Assembly: GCA_963971405.1 (NCBI GenBank)
Contig: OZ020488.1
Span: 26,803,089-26,867,088 of the forward strand
Source of the DNA: Psococerastis gibbosa
Taxonomy: Eukaryota; Arthropoda; Insecta; Psocodea; Psocidae
DNA length: 64,000 bases
Reading direction: 5' to 3'
The first letter of the stretch is position 1. Each line of letters opens with the position of its first letter. The notes below the pieces were generated by a model that had not been told where the DNA came from, did no database searches, and worked only from the letters and a program-made list of their open reading frames with translations. The translations under genes and the position numbers were made by a program. Below, piece after piece: positions 14,201 through 24,139 of the stretch.

Positions 14201-14654
14201 CGTAGGTAACCTTTTAGGGCCGGTCCCACAATCACTTGAAAAGTGTCGGTAAGGAATACTGGACGGTGCCATGCAGACTTTTCAATCGATGACATCTATA
14301 GTCATATGAGTCTCCAGAGTCCAGGTCAAGCGGCAAACTGTAACGGTGACGAATTCTTTTTACCAGATGCCAGGATCTTGGAGGACAGTGTTGAGCCTTT
14401 CCTCGCTGACGGCTGTGCTGACAGCCATGCTGTTTATGCTGAGGGGCAACAGTAGGCACCAGCCATGGAATGACCCTGAACTGCAGAAAACGCAGCCGCG
14501 GAGGTCTACAGCGCGGCTCAACATGGAAGGGAGAATATTGAAGGTTCTGATGGTACAAGAGCGCGAACATTTTTCGAGGGCGCGAGCCTGCAGCGCTAGC
14601 ATTTCAACTAACCATCACCATATTAGTACTCAAAAGCGAGCATCACTATCCTAA
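5162..14654 (+). CDS. SLC17-like major-facilitator transporter (multi-exon gene A)
   Basis: Predicted multi-pass membrane transporter resembling the SLC17 anion/cation symporter family; substrate unknown. Supported exons are 5162-5237, 5889-6187, 8183-8404, 9014-9098, 9790-9920, 11719-11851, 13527-13768 and 14367-14654, each with AG/GT borders; phases agree within exons 1-5 and within exons 7-9. Exon 2 encodes helix 1 followed by a polar loop with N-glycosylation sequons (NNS, NVT). Exon 3 ends in GVTH, the position of the family's GVTYPA. Exon 5 has a W..W helix and then DTPQ. Exon 7 ends in a VARK motif, and exon 8 contains SGATYSG and LDIAPN, as in SLC17. Exon 9 has WRTV and QPWND near the C-terminus, a strong family signature. 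The exon(s) joining 9920 to 11719 are unresolved, so full length is unknown (about 490 residues are placed). The helix 2-3 loop is diverged from typical members. Family-level call good; subfamily not determined. Confidence 0.82.
5443..5836 (-). mobile_element. Retroposon (SINE-like) in gene A intron 1 with 13-bp TSD
   Basis: The 13-mer AATGTACCGCAAT flanks a 368-bp insert on both sides (5443-5455 and 5824-5836). Next to the left duplication is TTCTTCTTCTC, so on the minus strand the insert ends in a GAA-rich simple tail, as many SINEs do. A long perfect duplication with a simple tail is the mark of target-primed retrotransposition. No other copy was seen in this window. Confidence 0.75.
5889..6187 (+). 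CDS. Gene A exon 2, helix 1 and extracellular loop
   Basis: Acceptor TATATAG and donor GTATGT; enters in phase 1 and leaves in phase 0. It encodes a hydrophobic helix (core LMVLMGLIISGMIESYVF), then a Ser/Asn-rich and acidic loop of about 75 residues, the usual place of the glycosylated first loop in SLC17 proteins. Confidence 0.75.
6912..7765 (-). mobile_element. Interspersed element with (GACA)n tract, copy 1
   Basis: Reverse-complement homologue of 40498-41155. Both contain ATAAATTGGAAAGC at one end and GCTTTCCAATTTAT near the other, a tetranucleotide tract (GACA here at 7610-7650), a GTCCCTGG block and a G/C homopolymer near a TGACGTCA-like site. An inverted-terminal-repeat DNA element is possible. 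No intact transposase ORF. Confidence 0.6.
8183..8404 (+). CDS. Gene A exon 3, helices 2-4 region
   Basis: Acceptor CCCATTTCAG, donor GTAAGT, exactly 74 codons. It encodes FGPALSAW, PKFGPGRVFG and a terminal GMQGVTH. The last matches the conserved GVTYPA turn of SLC17 transporters, where an exon border would split the motif. Confidence 0.8.
8757..8778 (+). repeat. (ATTGT)n microsatellite
   Basis: Four tandem ATTGT units in gene A intron 3. Confidence 0.7.
9014..9098 (+). CDS. Gene A exon 4
   Basis: Acceptor TTTTTTCAG, donor GTGAAT, phase 0 to phase 1. It encodes a hydrophobic segment and VAEGKLTSFLALIAG, corresponding to the ERSRL...G stretch of SLC17 proteins before helix 5. Confidence 0.72.
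9290..9465 (+). repeat. G/C-tract element, copy 1
   Basis: GGCCGTGCCC, a G run, GGTCCGGACC, a C run, then AACCTGTATGGTTTGAAG and ATTAATTCATTAATAAATT. The same module recurs at 38250-38400 and, inverted, at 34690-34890. Confidence 0.6.
9790..9920 (+). CDS. Gene A exon 5
   Basis: Acceptor GAAACAG, donor GTAGGT, phase 1 to phase 0. It encodes AGSAFGELI and a helix with TWFSAWVLMFDTPQ. The Trp-rich helix ending in an Asp-x-Pro turn is typical of helix 6 and the start of the central cytosolic loop. Confidence 0.75.
10182..10384 (+). mobile_element. tRNA-derived SINE, diverged copy
   Basis: tRNA-like head with A box (GAGTACTGGTACGGACTC) and B box (GGTTCGAGTCCCACA), a shared body ending GGTTGACTTGGTAATA, and an ATTTATTT tail. 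It lies in gene A intron 5 and is the most diverged full copy. Confidence 0.75.
11197..11290 (+). CDS. Gene A candidate exon 6 (central loop), uncertain
   Basis: Open in phase 0 from acceptor CTTCCAAAG and cut by a good donor GTAAGG at 11291. It encodes a His/charged stretch ending FPIIELKSR, which resembles the loop before helix 7. It leaves in phase 1, whereas exon 7 enters in phase 0, so another exon is needed or the borders are wrong. Reading through instead gives a stop (TAA) at 11377-11379. Confidence 0.3.
11719..11851 (+). CDS. Gene A exon 7, helix 8 and VARK motif
   Basis: Acceptor TTTATTACAG, donor GTAAGT, phase 0 to phase 1. It encodes ILAAPMVGHLLFAI, then a short loop ending TRTVARKTFVYI, equivalent to the LSALPYL and TxxRK motifs of SLC17 proteins. 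The frame stays open upstream to 11629, so the true 5' border could lie earlier. Confidence 0.75.
12478..12662. repeat. G/C-tract element related to the 9.3-kb family
   Basis: GGGCGGATTTTAG next to G and C runs on the left and GGCAAAATCCGCCC on the right give imperfect inverted ends around an AT-rich core. Probable short inverted-repeat element. Confidence 0.45.
13527..13768 (+). CDS. Gene A exon 8, SGATYSG/LDIAPN signature
   Basis: Acceptor CTATTTTCAG, donor GTAAGT, phase 1 to phase 0. It encodes three helical segments containing FVGCD, SGATYSGAYASMLDIAPNFA and LARLTPVL. The LDIAPN motif after helix 10 is highly characteristic of SLC17 transporters. Confidence 0.85.
13975..14028 (+). repeat. 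Short interspersed repeat, copy 1
   Basis: ACATTCATGGAATTGTTTG and TATGCAAATAATCTTTTT recur at 53602-53660 with few differences. Class unknown. Confidence 0.45.
14210..14300 (+). repeat. Interspersed repeat (GGTCCCAC...TCGGTAA), copy 1
   Basis: GGTCCCACAATCACTTGAAA, GTCGGTAAGGAATACTG; related to 58575-58650 and inverted at 29335-29397. It borders the last exon of gene A. Confidence 0.45.
14367..14654 (+). CDS. Gene A terminal exon
   Basis: Acceptor TTTTTACCAG in phase 0, 95 codons, then TAA. It encodes WRTVLSLSSLTAVLTAMLF (last helix), then QPWND, which is near-invariant at the end of SLC17 proteins, and a basic cytosolic tail. Confidence 0.82.
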   Translation: MPGSWRTVLSLSSLTAVLTAMLFMLRGNSRHQPWNDPELQKTQPRRSTARLNMEGRILKVLMVQEREHFSRARACSASISTNHHHISTQKRASLS

Positions 14655-14658
14655 TAAA
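14653..14658 (+). promoter_or_regulatory. Putative poly(A) signal of gene A
   Basis: AATAAA overlaps the TAA stop codon by two bases. If used, the 3' UTR would be only about 15-25 nt. A more distal signal may be used instead. Confidence 0.35.
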
Positions 14659-17264
14659 ATGGTGTTTACATATTTGCTATATGGTGCTTAAATGTTTAAG
14701 TCAACTTACATTACGTTAACGGTGCCTTGTCCCTCTCACGGGGTCGGCTGCACGGACCTTTAGTGTGTTACCCAGCATAATAGTATTTTACAGTAACCAT
14801 TAGCTTGTAGACCAAGCTCGCTATCAACTGTATACCTATGCAGTAGGTTATGTATAACTACCATGATTTTAAAACAAGGAACCAGTAATATTGAACCCGC
14901 CCATGCTTTCCTATTTAACAATGAGTAGGTACCTAGAATGATGATATGATTGTAAACAATTGTCCTATGGTTTATTTCCAGTTGCCTCGGCTTTATCCAT
15001 CACAAAGCACTAAATTGAGCATTGATAGAAGTGTGCCACAGAAAAAGTATTTTTTAATCATTTTTTCATGAAAATTAAGTATTTTTTATTTTTTTGGTCC
15101 TCAATGTTTTGGACCAACGTGTCCTAGGCCCGGATGAGTTAAGTAAGTAGGCCTATGTATTATCATTATTATTGTTATTATTACTTAAACATTCAGTGTT
15201 GATTGATAACAATGACATAACACCAGTTTTTAAAAATTAAAAACTTATGCATCATGACGAGTGTGACGGGATGTAGAATCAGAATTTACGTCATTGCTGA
15301 GAATTAAGACAAGGACAGATACAAATTACAACTTTGTGTGTATGTGTGATCCTGATAAGGTGGTAACTCAGTTTAGCTGATGGCCTGTTGCGAAATAGTG
15401 TGGGAAATAGGTTAGAGAAATAGCACATACGTGGGAAAGCACGTATCAAAACAATGCTCCATTTATTACACATATCCCATGGTCCATATAAACATTATTC
15501 ACGTCAGTTTGGTAAAAAAAAAACAGTCTTTATTATTAACTAGTTAAAATCAAGTTGCCTTAAAATAATACAGTATACATGAATTTACTTAGAATTTAAC
15601 ATTTCTTATTTATCTCACAATAGAGATATCAAAAATCAAATATTCTGACCTGAGACTGAACCAGAATTTGCCAAATAGAAATTTAGCGGGTCTACTGAGC
15701 CTTTTATTAATAACATAAATTGATGTTAAAAATATTAGAGCAGGACTTTCCATTCTAAAATAGATTTTTAATATTTTTAACCCGACAATAACTTATTCCT
15801 TAAACTGCATGGTATGGGCCCGTGTAAACTACAAATATACTGTATGCTCCATCACTCAGATAAATATATAAAAAATAAATTTTTTTTACTATAAGTACAC
15901 TTAGCCTAAGTTACAATAGGTAGATTCTTATCATAAAATAAATAATGTTTCAAAAGATAAGAGACTCAGTCGCATTTTAAACAAATAGTAGGCTAGTCAG
16001 TAGCCTGGATGTATAGGCTGTATTTTAATGAAAGAAGTGAAATTTTACAAGGTGACTAACATTTTTGCCATCTCATTTGCTTAGTATTAAGAGTTAATTT
16101 ACTTGTAGTGAGATGGGGCCGATAGAGTTGGATATAAAAATGTACTGTATTTATTTGTTACATGTAGTATGCTCGTATCTTCCAAATTGTAGACATACCC
16201 TGCTATATTGTGAGCAATTATACAATACATGTTCCTGTATATTGAAATAATGCAGCATTGTGCAATTATTTTTTAATCTATGTATTGCAATAATTATAGT
16301 TTTATTATTTTTGTAGAGAAACACCTTTTCACCTCAAGTAGCTTTCCATAAATTTACTGTGTATGTACACCTGCAGCCTGATCATGGCGATTATAATACC
16401 GGTATTTATTTAATCCACTGGTATTAAAAATGTAAACAAGATAATTTTATAATGGAAAGTTCTATTCAAAATTTGTTTGTTTACATTGTTAATACCAGGG
16501 AATTAAATAAATACCGGTATTATAATCGCCATGATTAGGCTGCTGCAAACCCGGCATAAACATATAAAGAATGCACTTCAGTCAGAATACTGAGGCGGTT
16601 TATAAACAATGTACACCACGTCTTCAGTAATGATAAAATTGAAGGTTTTGTTGATCTCTATTAAAGGTAGCCTACTCTTACCCTTGTACAAAAGTGCTGA
16701 GAAAACTGATATGAGGTAACATTTAAAAAAAAACTATCATGGTAAATTAAAGTACCTACTAGTAGATAAGTGAAAAAGTAGAAAAGAGTGGCAATAGCAA
16801 ACATTTTTCCAAAAGTTTTGAATTTGTCTGCACTCAAGAATGAGAAATGTGCAGAGAAATAGATTCTAGTACTGGTACCCTATTTCCGGTGTTTTCCATT
16901 TTAACTCTTTCCTCATTACGACAGGAATATGAGTATTCTCTTATTTGTTGCATACACTGCATATTATGTTTATAGGATTTTTTTCAACACAAATGAAAAC
17001 TTAACATAAATTGAAATTAACACTGTAGGTGACTTAACGCATATATAGTAGCGCATACAGTACCTAGCAGGTATAAGGCTAATGTAATTGATTTAGGACA
17101 ATGGTCATCAGGTTGCAAAGTATTATTCGTATTGAAAATAGATACCTAGCACCTGGATTTTTCACTCTAGTTAATTATAGCAGTACATTTGCCCGATTTT
17201 TTCTGTCGGTATCACTCACATGACTCACCAGACTCAGTGACAAACTGCATTGCCGACTTTGGTG
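14655..17264. other. Intergenic region between genes A and B
   Basis: AT-rich, no credible exon. It holds one CWG-flanked short element at 16374-16542. The convergent gene ends (A plus, B minus) place both 3' UTRs here. Confidence 0.6.
16371..16545. mobile_element. Short inverted-repeat element flanked by CTG, copy 1
   Basis: Body 16374-16542 (169 bp) begins CAGCCTGATCATGGCGATTA and ends with its inverse; arms include TAATACCGGTATTTATTTAA. Flanking triplets CTG at 16371-16373 and 16543-16545. MITE-like, no coding capacity. Confidence 0.7.
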
Positions 17265-19661
17265 CTATCGGGGCTTAGAAGTAGTGGTGGGAGTAGTTTC
17301 TGATCTTGTAGATCCTTCATCAAGAATTTGGACGTTTCTACTGCCATGAGATCTCGCTGCCGCGGTACCAACTTTAGAGTACACGGGAGACCGCTGAACA
17401 ATGTTGCTACTCAGAGGTATTCTCCTTCCAAACTCCGGTGACACTGGGTTTGGAATATCTGGCTCAAACTGCTGCCTAGGAATGAAATGTTCTTGTGGCT
17501 GCCTATGAATGAATTGCTGGACCTCTCCCGGTGGAGGCCTACCATCAAAGGCTTGTGGGGACTGCTGGATTTGAGGATTTGGCATTTGTGGCAACGGAGT
17601 AGGATATCTTGCAGATCCTAGGAACATTCGAAGCAATGCTTGTTCAGGTGTGCCTTGATAATAAGGGTTTGGTGAGTACCCTGGATAATACGGACCACCT
17701 TGGTATTGTGGACCATAAGGAGGAGATCGATATTGAGAATAAGGGTCTGGGTAATCTTGATAACCTGAATATGGATTCCCAAAGGATCTAGGATCATATT
17801 GTGGTCTTTGGTTATAAGCTGCTTGATTTTGGCCATAGTATCGGGGATCATAACTCTGTCCGAAAATTCCTTGAGGAACATTGTTGGGTCCTAAAACTGA
17901 AAGTAGTGCCTGTTGAAAAGGTGACAGTTGCTGTGGTGGTGGTGGTGGTGGTTGTTGTGCTTGTCTAGCAGCTTGTGCAGCTATTAGCATGCGAAGGATT
18001 TGCTCCATAAAATATATTTGAGGGTTTTGGGGTTGTTGGCCATATGGATCGCCATTTGCATACGCAAATTCTGGCGTTTGAGGGGAAAGTGGAATTTGTG
18101 GTCTCTTGGAAAGCTCGTTGATTTTAGCGTCAACTGGATTGTTTAACGGAGTGAGACCTTGTGATGGTATTGGGGTAGGTATAGGTAGAGTTTGGCCACG
18201 CTGCCGGAGATTGGGAGGAATATTCTGTGGCACCAACTGGGGCTGTGGCTGTGGATGTGGGGGGATTCCTGACTGTCCAAGAGATGAAACTGGAAGAGGA
18301 CCTTGGGGATATTGTGGAGAATTAGGCTGTTCATAGGGTTGTGGCTGTATCCCTAAGCGAAAGCCTTGAGGATCGTTCTGAGGAAATGGAAGAGGTGCTT
18401 GATTAGAAACGTAGTTGCCACGATTATATTGATTAGGGCCTGGTGGTAATGAAAATGGTACTTGATTACCAGGGTTAGGATACCCCAAGCCTCGACCAGA
18501 GGGATCTTGATAACGTAGATCGGGGTTTAACTGGCCTATTCCCGCATTACCGTACGGATTAAGAGGTCCCATATGTGGTTGCTGCAGACGTGGATCTATT
18601 GGAGATGTAGGTTGATATGGATTTTGATTTTGTAAATATGCTGCAGACTGCAAAATTCGTTGGTACTGAGGGACTTGCGGGAAAAAATTTCGATAGACTC
18701 CCCCTGGAAATGGTCTTCCAGTTGTGGATCCACCGTATACGTCAGGGCTATCTTCTGTCCCTGAAGCTGTTAAACCATTTTCACCTAAGCTGTTTGAATC
18801 TACATCTCGTTGGTAGGCATTAGGTGTATCTTCTACCGATGTTTCTTGGACAGGATAGTAGGTTGTAGTTATAGGGGACGCTGGTGTAGTTGAAGGGTCA
18901 ACAGGACGCTTTGTTACGACTATTTTCTTGTAAAGTCTCGGTCGTGTTAGCTGCACTACAGATGGTCTTAGTGTAGGTTCAACTTCTTCCAAAGCAGGAG
19001 TTGTGGTGCTAAGGGTAATATAATTAGGGGTGGATGACTTCTTGGGAAGAAGAAATCCATTAACGCGCTTCTTTTCTGTGGTGATCTCCTCAGATTCTGT
19101 GGGCTCAGTTGAGTAGGATGCTGGAGTTGGCCTCAGTTTCGGAATATGCTGAATAACTTCAGGTGTAGTTCGGGCCGTTGTGGTGGAAGAACCGTAAATA
19201 TAAACGGGTAGCAACGGGTTATGCGTTGTTGATGATTGAAAGATGTTAATCCGTGTACTAGTCTCTACATCTGCAGGAGTTACTATGGGAGGCACGTTAG
19301 GAGCACCAGTTGATTGAAATCCGGTACCATTGCTAGCAGAATATGAAACTCTCCGCAATTCACCACCTTCATCGACGAATCCAAACATTCCCTTCACGTT
19401 CCCGGCAACATCTCTGGTCTCAATTTTAAAGCTTCCGTCAGCTGCTTCATAGCCGAAGGTGTACGACCCGTCTTCATTGACTCTGTTGATCTGTTTCAAA
19501 ATTGCTACCTGGTCTTGACCTTCTACTGCAAGATCTGATGTGTCATTTCTTATTGCAACATTTGATTCAGTTATGTTTTCAGTATTCGGCTCGACAGATG
19601 GTTGTGGAGACGATTCACTTGAGGTAATGGCAAAACTTGCCACTAAAAGAAATGGTAATAT
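17265..19661 (-). CDS. Gene B exon 2 (nearly all coding sequence)
   Basis: One uninterrupted frame of 799 codons including the TAG stop. The acceptor (TTATTACAG on the minus strand) begins exactly at a signal-peptide core, so no ATG is expected within the exon. A GTG at 19643 is not a credible start. Confidence 0.9.
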   Translation of the reverse strand: MLPFLLVASFAITSSESSPQPSVEPNTENITESNVAIRNDTSDLAVEGQDQVAILKQINRVNEDGSYTFGYEAADGSFKIETRDVAGNVKGMFGFVDEGGELRRVSYSASNGTGFQSTGAPNVPPIVTPADVETSTRINIFQSSTTHNPLLPVYIYGSSTTTARTTPEVIQHIPKLRPTPASYSTEPTESEEITTEKKRVNGFLLPKKSSTPNYITLSTTTPALEEVEPTLRPSVVQLTRPRLYKKIVVTKRPVDPSTTPASPITTTYYPVQETSVEDTPNAYQRDVDSNSLGENGLTASGTEDSPDVYGGSTTGRPFPGGVYRNFFPQVPQYQRILQSAAYLQNQNPYQPTSPIDPRLQQPHMGPLNPYGNAGIGQLNPDLRYQDPSGRGLGYPNPGNQVPFSLPPGPNQYNRGNYVSNQAPLPFPQNDPQGFRLGIQPQPYEQPNSPQYPQGPLPVSSLGQSGIPPHPQPQPQLVPQNIPPNLRQRGQTLPIPTPIPSQGLTPLNNPVDAKINELSKRPQIPLSPQTPEFAYANGDPYGQQPQNPQIYFMEQILRMLIAAQAARQAQQPPPPPPQQLSPFQQALLSVLGPNNVPQGIFGQSYDPRYYGQNQAAYNQRPQYDPRSFGNPYSGYQDYPDPYSQYRSPPYGPQYQGGPYYPGYSPNPYYQGTPEQALLRMFLGSARYPTPLPQMPNPQIQQSPQAFDGRPPPGEVQQFIHRQPQEHFIPRQQFEPDIPNPVSPEFGRRIPLSSNIVQRSPVYSKVGTAAARSHGSRNVQILDEGSTRSETTPTTTSKPR

Positions 19662-20611
19662 CTGTAATAAAAATAATGTTGTTGAGTAGAATATCTACGG
19701 TAGGTAAATATAGAAGAAGATTTTATCGAAAGATAATGGTTTGCCCAATGATGCCCTAAATTGGCCCAATATGCTGAATAAGGTATATTAATATCGTTGC
19801 GTTTAACATATACGACAGGTAGACAGCGTTTACACTGTAGTCGTATAGGCTAGTTCATGATGCAGATCAAACTCAAGAGTATAATGCATTTAATTAATTA
19901 ATTAAGACAATTGTAATTTGAAATCGAATATTGCAAACAGATTGGCTTAGTAAAAGAACAAAAAGTCAAGATTTATTTATATATATTTATTATGAGATAC
20001 CTAAGTCTACCTAATTTCTGTACATTTATTCATACTACAGCTAGGGAGCTAACACTAAGAGAGGGGGATGGGGGTCACTGATTTTTTTTTTTTTTTTTGG
20101 GATAACAGGGGGGCTACATCATAATTTTAATAGGTCCTTCAAGGTGCATCCATCAAGACTTTTCACGTAGCCAACCTAGCCATTTTAGACTATGGTACAT
20201 TGGCCCTGACTTGCCAGAATAGTAAGTTGTGATCCACTTTTCTGATATTAAGCTGTTTATAGCTTAGGCTTCTGTCCTGATACCATATATTTTGATGAAA
20301 GGCTACATTAAAATTTGTTTGATAAAAAAGAACATTTCCTAGTCAAAGATGAGTTGTACTGTATATTCTTAAATAGTGTATTCTATGATAGTATTCTTAG
20401 ATTTTCATATATATACTGTATATATATCTATATTGTCCGGAAACATGGAGTACCTACCGTATTAGTCTGTCGTACTCTGACTTTGACTGAATTTAGACAG
20501 CAAAATATATAGGGGTACTCAGTCCCTTTTTTTAACCCCTGAGCACCAATGAGTCGGCGCCACTGCCTATGTGTACTACTGCTGCCGTAAAATAAAATAA
20601 TTACGTACCAT
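17265..20611 (-). CDS. RR-domain cuticle protein, long Pro/Gln/Tyr-rich (gene B)
   Basis: Predicted secreted structural protein of the chitinous exoskeleton, about 799 residues. Exon 2 (19661-17265) starts after acceptor TTATTACAG with the hydrophobic core ILPFLLVASFA of a signal peptide. The inferred exon 1 supplies only the ATG at 20611-20609, followed directly by donor GTACGT. Residues about 64-122 form the RR (Chitin_bind_4) domain with YTFGYEAADGSF and GFVDEGGELRRVSY, preceded by AILKQIN. The following 680 residues are low complexity: Thr/Pro-rich, then Pro/Gln/Asn/Tyr-rich with a run of six prolines and many YPG/PYY motifs, likely disordered and cross-linkable. Domain certain; exon 1 inferred from phase and promoter context. 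First of three same-strand cuticle genes. Confidence 0.85.
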
Positions 20612-20647
20612 GATTCCAGCATAGTTGATAAAACACACACAGAAACT
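20609..20647 (-). other. Gene B exon 1: short 5' UTR and start codon
   Basis: Minus strand: an initiator-like GCAGTTT lies 30 bp after TATATAG; about 36 nt later ATG is followed directly by splice donor GTACGT. Phase 0 matches exon 2. Inferred from spacing and phase only. Confidence 0.5.
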
Positions 20648-20670
20648 GCTCCTCGTTATTCCTAGGCTCC

Positions 20671-20677
20671 CTATATA
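20671..20677 (-). promoter_or_regulatory. TATA box of gene B
   Basis: TATATAG on the minus strand within GTTATATAGG, 30 bp before an initiator-like site. The same 10-mer precedes gene C. Confidence 0.5.
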
Positions 20678-21684
20678 ACTTTGGTCTTATGGGATTGTTA
20701 TCGGTTTGGAGGGGGTGCGGCAATGCCACAGATATTTGACAAAGCCTCCATTCTCGCACGGTCTAACTCAGTTATACAACGCATGCACTTAGCCTGCATT
20801 GTCTGAGTCTTAATTATGAGTCACATTATTAGCATGGCATATTTAGTAATACTACTCGTATAAAAATTACATGCATATTGTGATTCCCAGCTGAAAATGT
20901 AGTTGGCATAACGAGTTCCTGTTGTGCTACCCAAGACAAAGCAGCTATAAAACAGTTACAAATAGCTTGAACCCATTCGTACCGACCAGACAATACATTT
21001 TGGGGTGCTCAATATTAAACAATTTTAACATAGGGTTCTGTCATAATATCGTATTTTGATAAGTCTTTTAATGTGGTTTGATAAATATACCCATTTCCAT
21101 ATAGCCTACCAACGTGAGTCTTAGCCTGTAACATACCAAATTTGATCGTAGCCTAAAATAAATATGCAGTACGGTACCTTATGTTGAAATATTTAACACA
21201 CGCGTTGGTTATTTTCTTATTTGCTATTGTAGAAAAAACTGGAGCGCATACAATATTAGGTTGTTGTGGCATACATTTGATTACATTTGAGGCAGTAAAA
21301 TACTCATTATGCTTGAGCATCTAAGCACCAGACGCAAGTCGGTGCAACTGCTTGAACTCCACATTTTTCAAAAACCGTTGTACACACAGAACTCCTGTAA
21401 CATTAGTCGACGGTCTATAGATGTAGAAAAGTTTTACTAAAATATAGGGAACGGTAGCGAAATATTTCACTCATGGGTGAAAACGTCTACCACGTCATTT
21501 TGTGTCAATGATTATTATATTATTGTATAATATGTAATAATGATTATTATATTATATGATTAATAATAATAATGTTAAAAAATATATCTTTCAGCCATTT
21601 GAAGAAAAAGGTTGCTGACTCCGGTGTTACTATTAATTACAAAATATGCCGTGGCGGTTGATTGTTACAGCTCTTATAAAAAAA

Positions 21685-21738
21685 TAAATAAGTACTTTTT
21701 GTTCTATTACTAAGCCAACCTAGCTCTTTACCTAGCCT
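21685..21738 (-). mobile_element. SINE 3'-tail fragment
   Basis: AAATAAGTACTTTTTGTTCT and TATTACTAAGCCAACCTAGC equal the inverted 3' end of the tRNA-derived SINE. It lies 50 bp from a full plus-strand copy. Confidence 0.55.
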
Positions 21739-21785
21739 TTCATTTTCAAGTCATTCCATTTCATTAAATAATAAATAATCAAGTC

Positions 21786-22000
21786 GAGACATGTAGCGTA
21801 GTGGTACGGACTCTGACTTTCACCCGAAAGGTTGTTGGTTCGAGTCCCACACTGGCTACATTTTCTGGCCATGCTTCGGAGGGCATGTAAATCAGGCGGT
21901 CCCGGGTCACCCTAGTTGAGTGTGAGAGAGGGCTTTATAGCCCTAACTCCGCTAGGTTGGCTTAGTAATAGAAACAATAAAAAGTCCTTATTTATTTATT
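21786..22000 (+). mobile_element. tRNA-derived SINE
   Basis: Full copy: ACATGTAGCGTAGTGGTACG (A box), GGTTCGAGTCCCACA (B box), GGCTTTATAGCCC, GTTGGCTTAGTAATAG, and an ATTT-rich tail. The tRNA fold is not maintained in the body, so it is a SINE and not a functional tRNA. Confidence 0.85.
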
Positions 22001-23916
22001 TAAATAATTAATAAAAATAGATTTGTTATCCATGCCTGTATCAAAAACAATGGGTTCTACTTAATGGTAACTACTGTACATAGCCACAGTTCTAAGTCCT
22101 TGGGAGTCATTTAGTGAGAATAGTCTATATAATATAGCGGGATGAAAAAAAATAAGTTGGAATGTGTATCAGTATCAATATAAGAGTCTTTACAAATTAA
22201 CTGTCGAATATTAAATAATATTTTTTTTACTTTTACCTTTTCTTCGGATTCAGCAAGTCTCAAATCGATGATAAGGTGTAAATGAGCCAGTGGGTATCCC
22301 TCTGTAGATGCCAGTTCCTGCCGAAAACGCTCAGGGTTATATACGGTACTAACAATAGGCCTAGTGGGTTTCATCAACAAAATTAATTTTTTAATATTTT
22401 TTTGCTTTTTACTGCCGGTAACTCTAGTTTAAATAACAAGAAAACACTGATTATTTTGTTATTTGGTAATAGCTTAAAGTACCTGTACCATTGACTCTAA
22501 ATTAGGTCCTACTTTGGACTCGACTTCCACAACCTTGCATTGTTGGCCCAAGAAAAGCTGAGAACTTGATTATCGCGTCAATGATGTACAATAAAATGAA
22601 CAGGCACACGCCTAGGAATATTTTTAGGAGGGGACCAAGATGGAAATTTTGTAAACTTAATACAAAACGATTACCCTGCCCTGTTTATCTGCATGAACTT
22701 TTTTATTTCTGCAGCTGATGGCGCATGATACCAGTTTACCTCATTACTGGGGTTAAAAATGTGAACGGATCAATTTTTAGAATGCAATGTTTTCTTTATA
22801 CAGTTTTAGAATAGCCTATATAAAGTACTGTGGTACGGTATTATAAAATAATTTTGTTCAAATTTTTAACCCCAGAATAAGTTAAAATGGTAGATAACTT
22901 ATGCTATGACTGCTGTTGATTTTTTCTGGATTTGTAAAATGTGCACCTTATTACCAAATTTAACTTGCTCAGACAATGTAACATTGGCGTAAATTCCCAA
23001 CATTTCTGGGGGGGGGGGGACTTGACTTTAGGACCCCAAGACCTTGTTCCCCCGGAGAAAAAAATCGACAAATGGGCCCAAATTAGTGAGGTTTTACTAA
23101 TATTCTATCCTGGAGAAAGGGGGGGGGGGTGGCCGGGGGTCTCACCCGGAGAAAAAAAAAATTGATGAATAGGCCCAAATTAGGGATATTTTACGCATTT
23201 TGCAAGCAGTACAGTTGCGATTTTACAGACGAATAAGCCTACCACTAAGGGGGGCCCGGGGGTCTCCCCCAAAAAAATTTTTTGAATTTTTTTTTAAAAT
23301 GTAAAATAAGCATATTAAGAATTAATTTCCCTCTCATTATTGTGGATACTATGCCTTTATCCTCCATAACGTCTTTGTCACCAGAAATCCTGGGGGGCAG
23401 CCCCCCCCCCCCCCCCCCCAGGACCCCCCTATTTACGACACCGGTACCGTGTAGAGGTATTAGAGAAAAGAATCCTGCAATTTTATGACTAGACAACTGT
23501 GCAAAGGTACAGAATAGCCGCGACCTCTAATAATAAATAAATGTTGATTGTGACGCAAGTAAAGAATTTAATTCTTTCTTACTGTTGCTACCTACCTAAA
23601 TTAATATTAATAATATTTTATAAGAAATATTGCGTATATTACGCGTTAGGTCTAATACTGAAAAAAATATGGCTATTGTTTTTAGATGAAGGGTAAGCCC
23701 CACTGAAATTAATACTGCTCGGCACCACCATGCATTGGAACATGGTCGCCCCGTCATACTCCTCATCCAGAAATATGGGGTGAGGGGAAACCCAAAGAAA
23801 CAAGAAACTTACAAATTTTTAAATTTGACTACCGTACTGTAAGTCAGCCAACTGCAGTACGATTAGTTTCAGTATACAATATACATTTTGTTCTTTGATC
23901 GTATACTGCAGATTAA

Positions 23917-24139
23917 ATAAATAAAATAAATAAATAAGGATTTTTTTTGTTCTATTACTAAGCCAACCTAGCGGAGTTAGGGCCATAAAGCCCTCTCTTA
24001 CACTCAACTAGAAAGGCCCGGGACCGCCTGCTTTACATGCCCTCCGAAGCATGGCCAGAAAATGTAGGAAGTGCAGGACTCGAACCAACAACCTTTCGGG
24101 TGAAAGTCAGAGTCCGTACCACTACTCTACATGTCCTGA
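23917..24139 (-). mobile_element. tRNA-derived SINE, minus orientation
   Basis: Reverse complement of the family: AAATAAATAAGG tail, TTACTAAGCCAACCTAGC, GGGCTTTATGG (minus strand), a B box (GGACTCGAACCAACAAC on the plus strand) and ACATGT at its head. Confidence 0.82.

Noticed and set aside
14232..14602. Minus-strand ORFs opposite the last exon of gene A
   Set aside because: Antisense shadows of an exon with clear SLC17 motifs.
19641..19643. GTG start for gene B
   Set aside because: The codons before it continue a signal peptide up to a good splice acceptor, so it is internal.
21786..21860. Functional tRNA gene
   Set aside because: A and B boxes are present, but the acceptor stem does not form and the sequence continues as a repeated SINE body.
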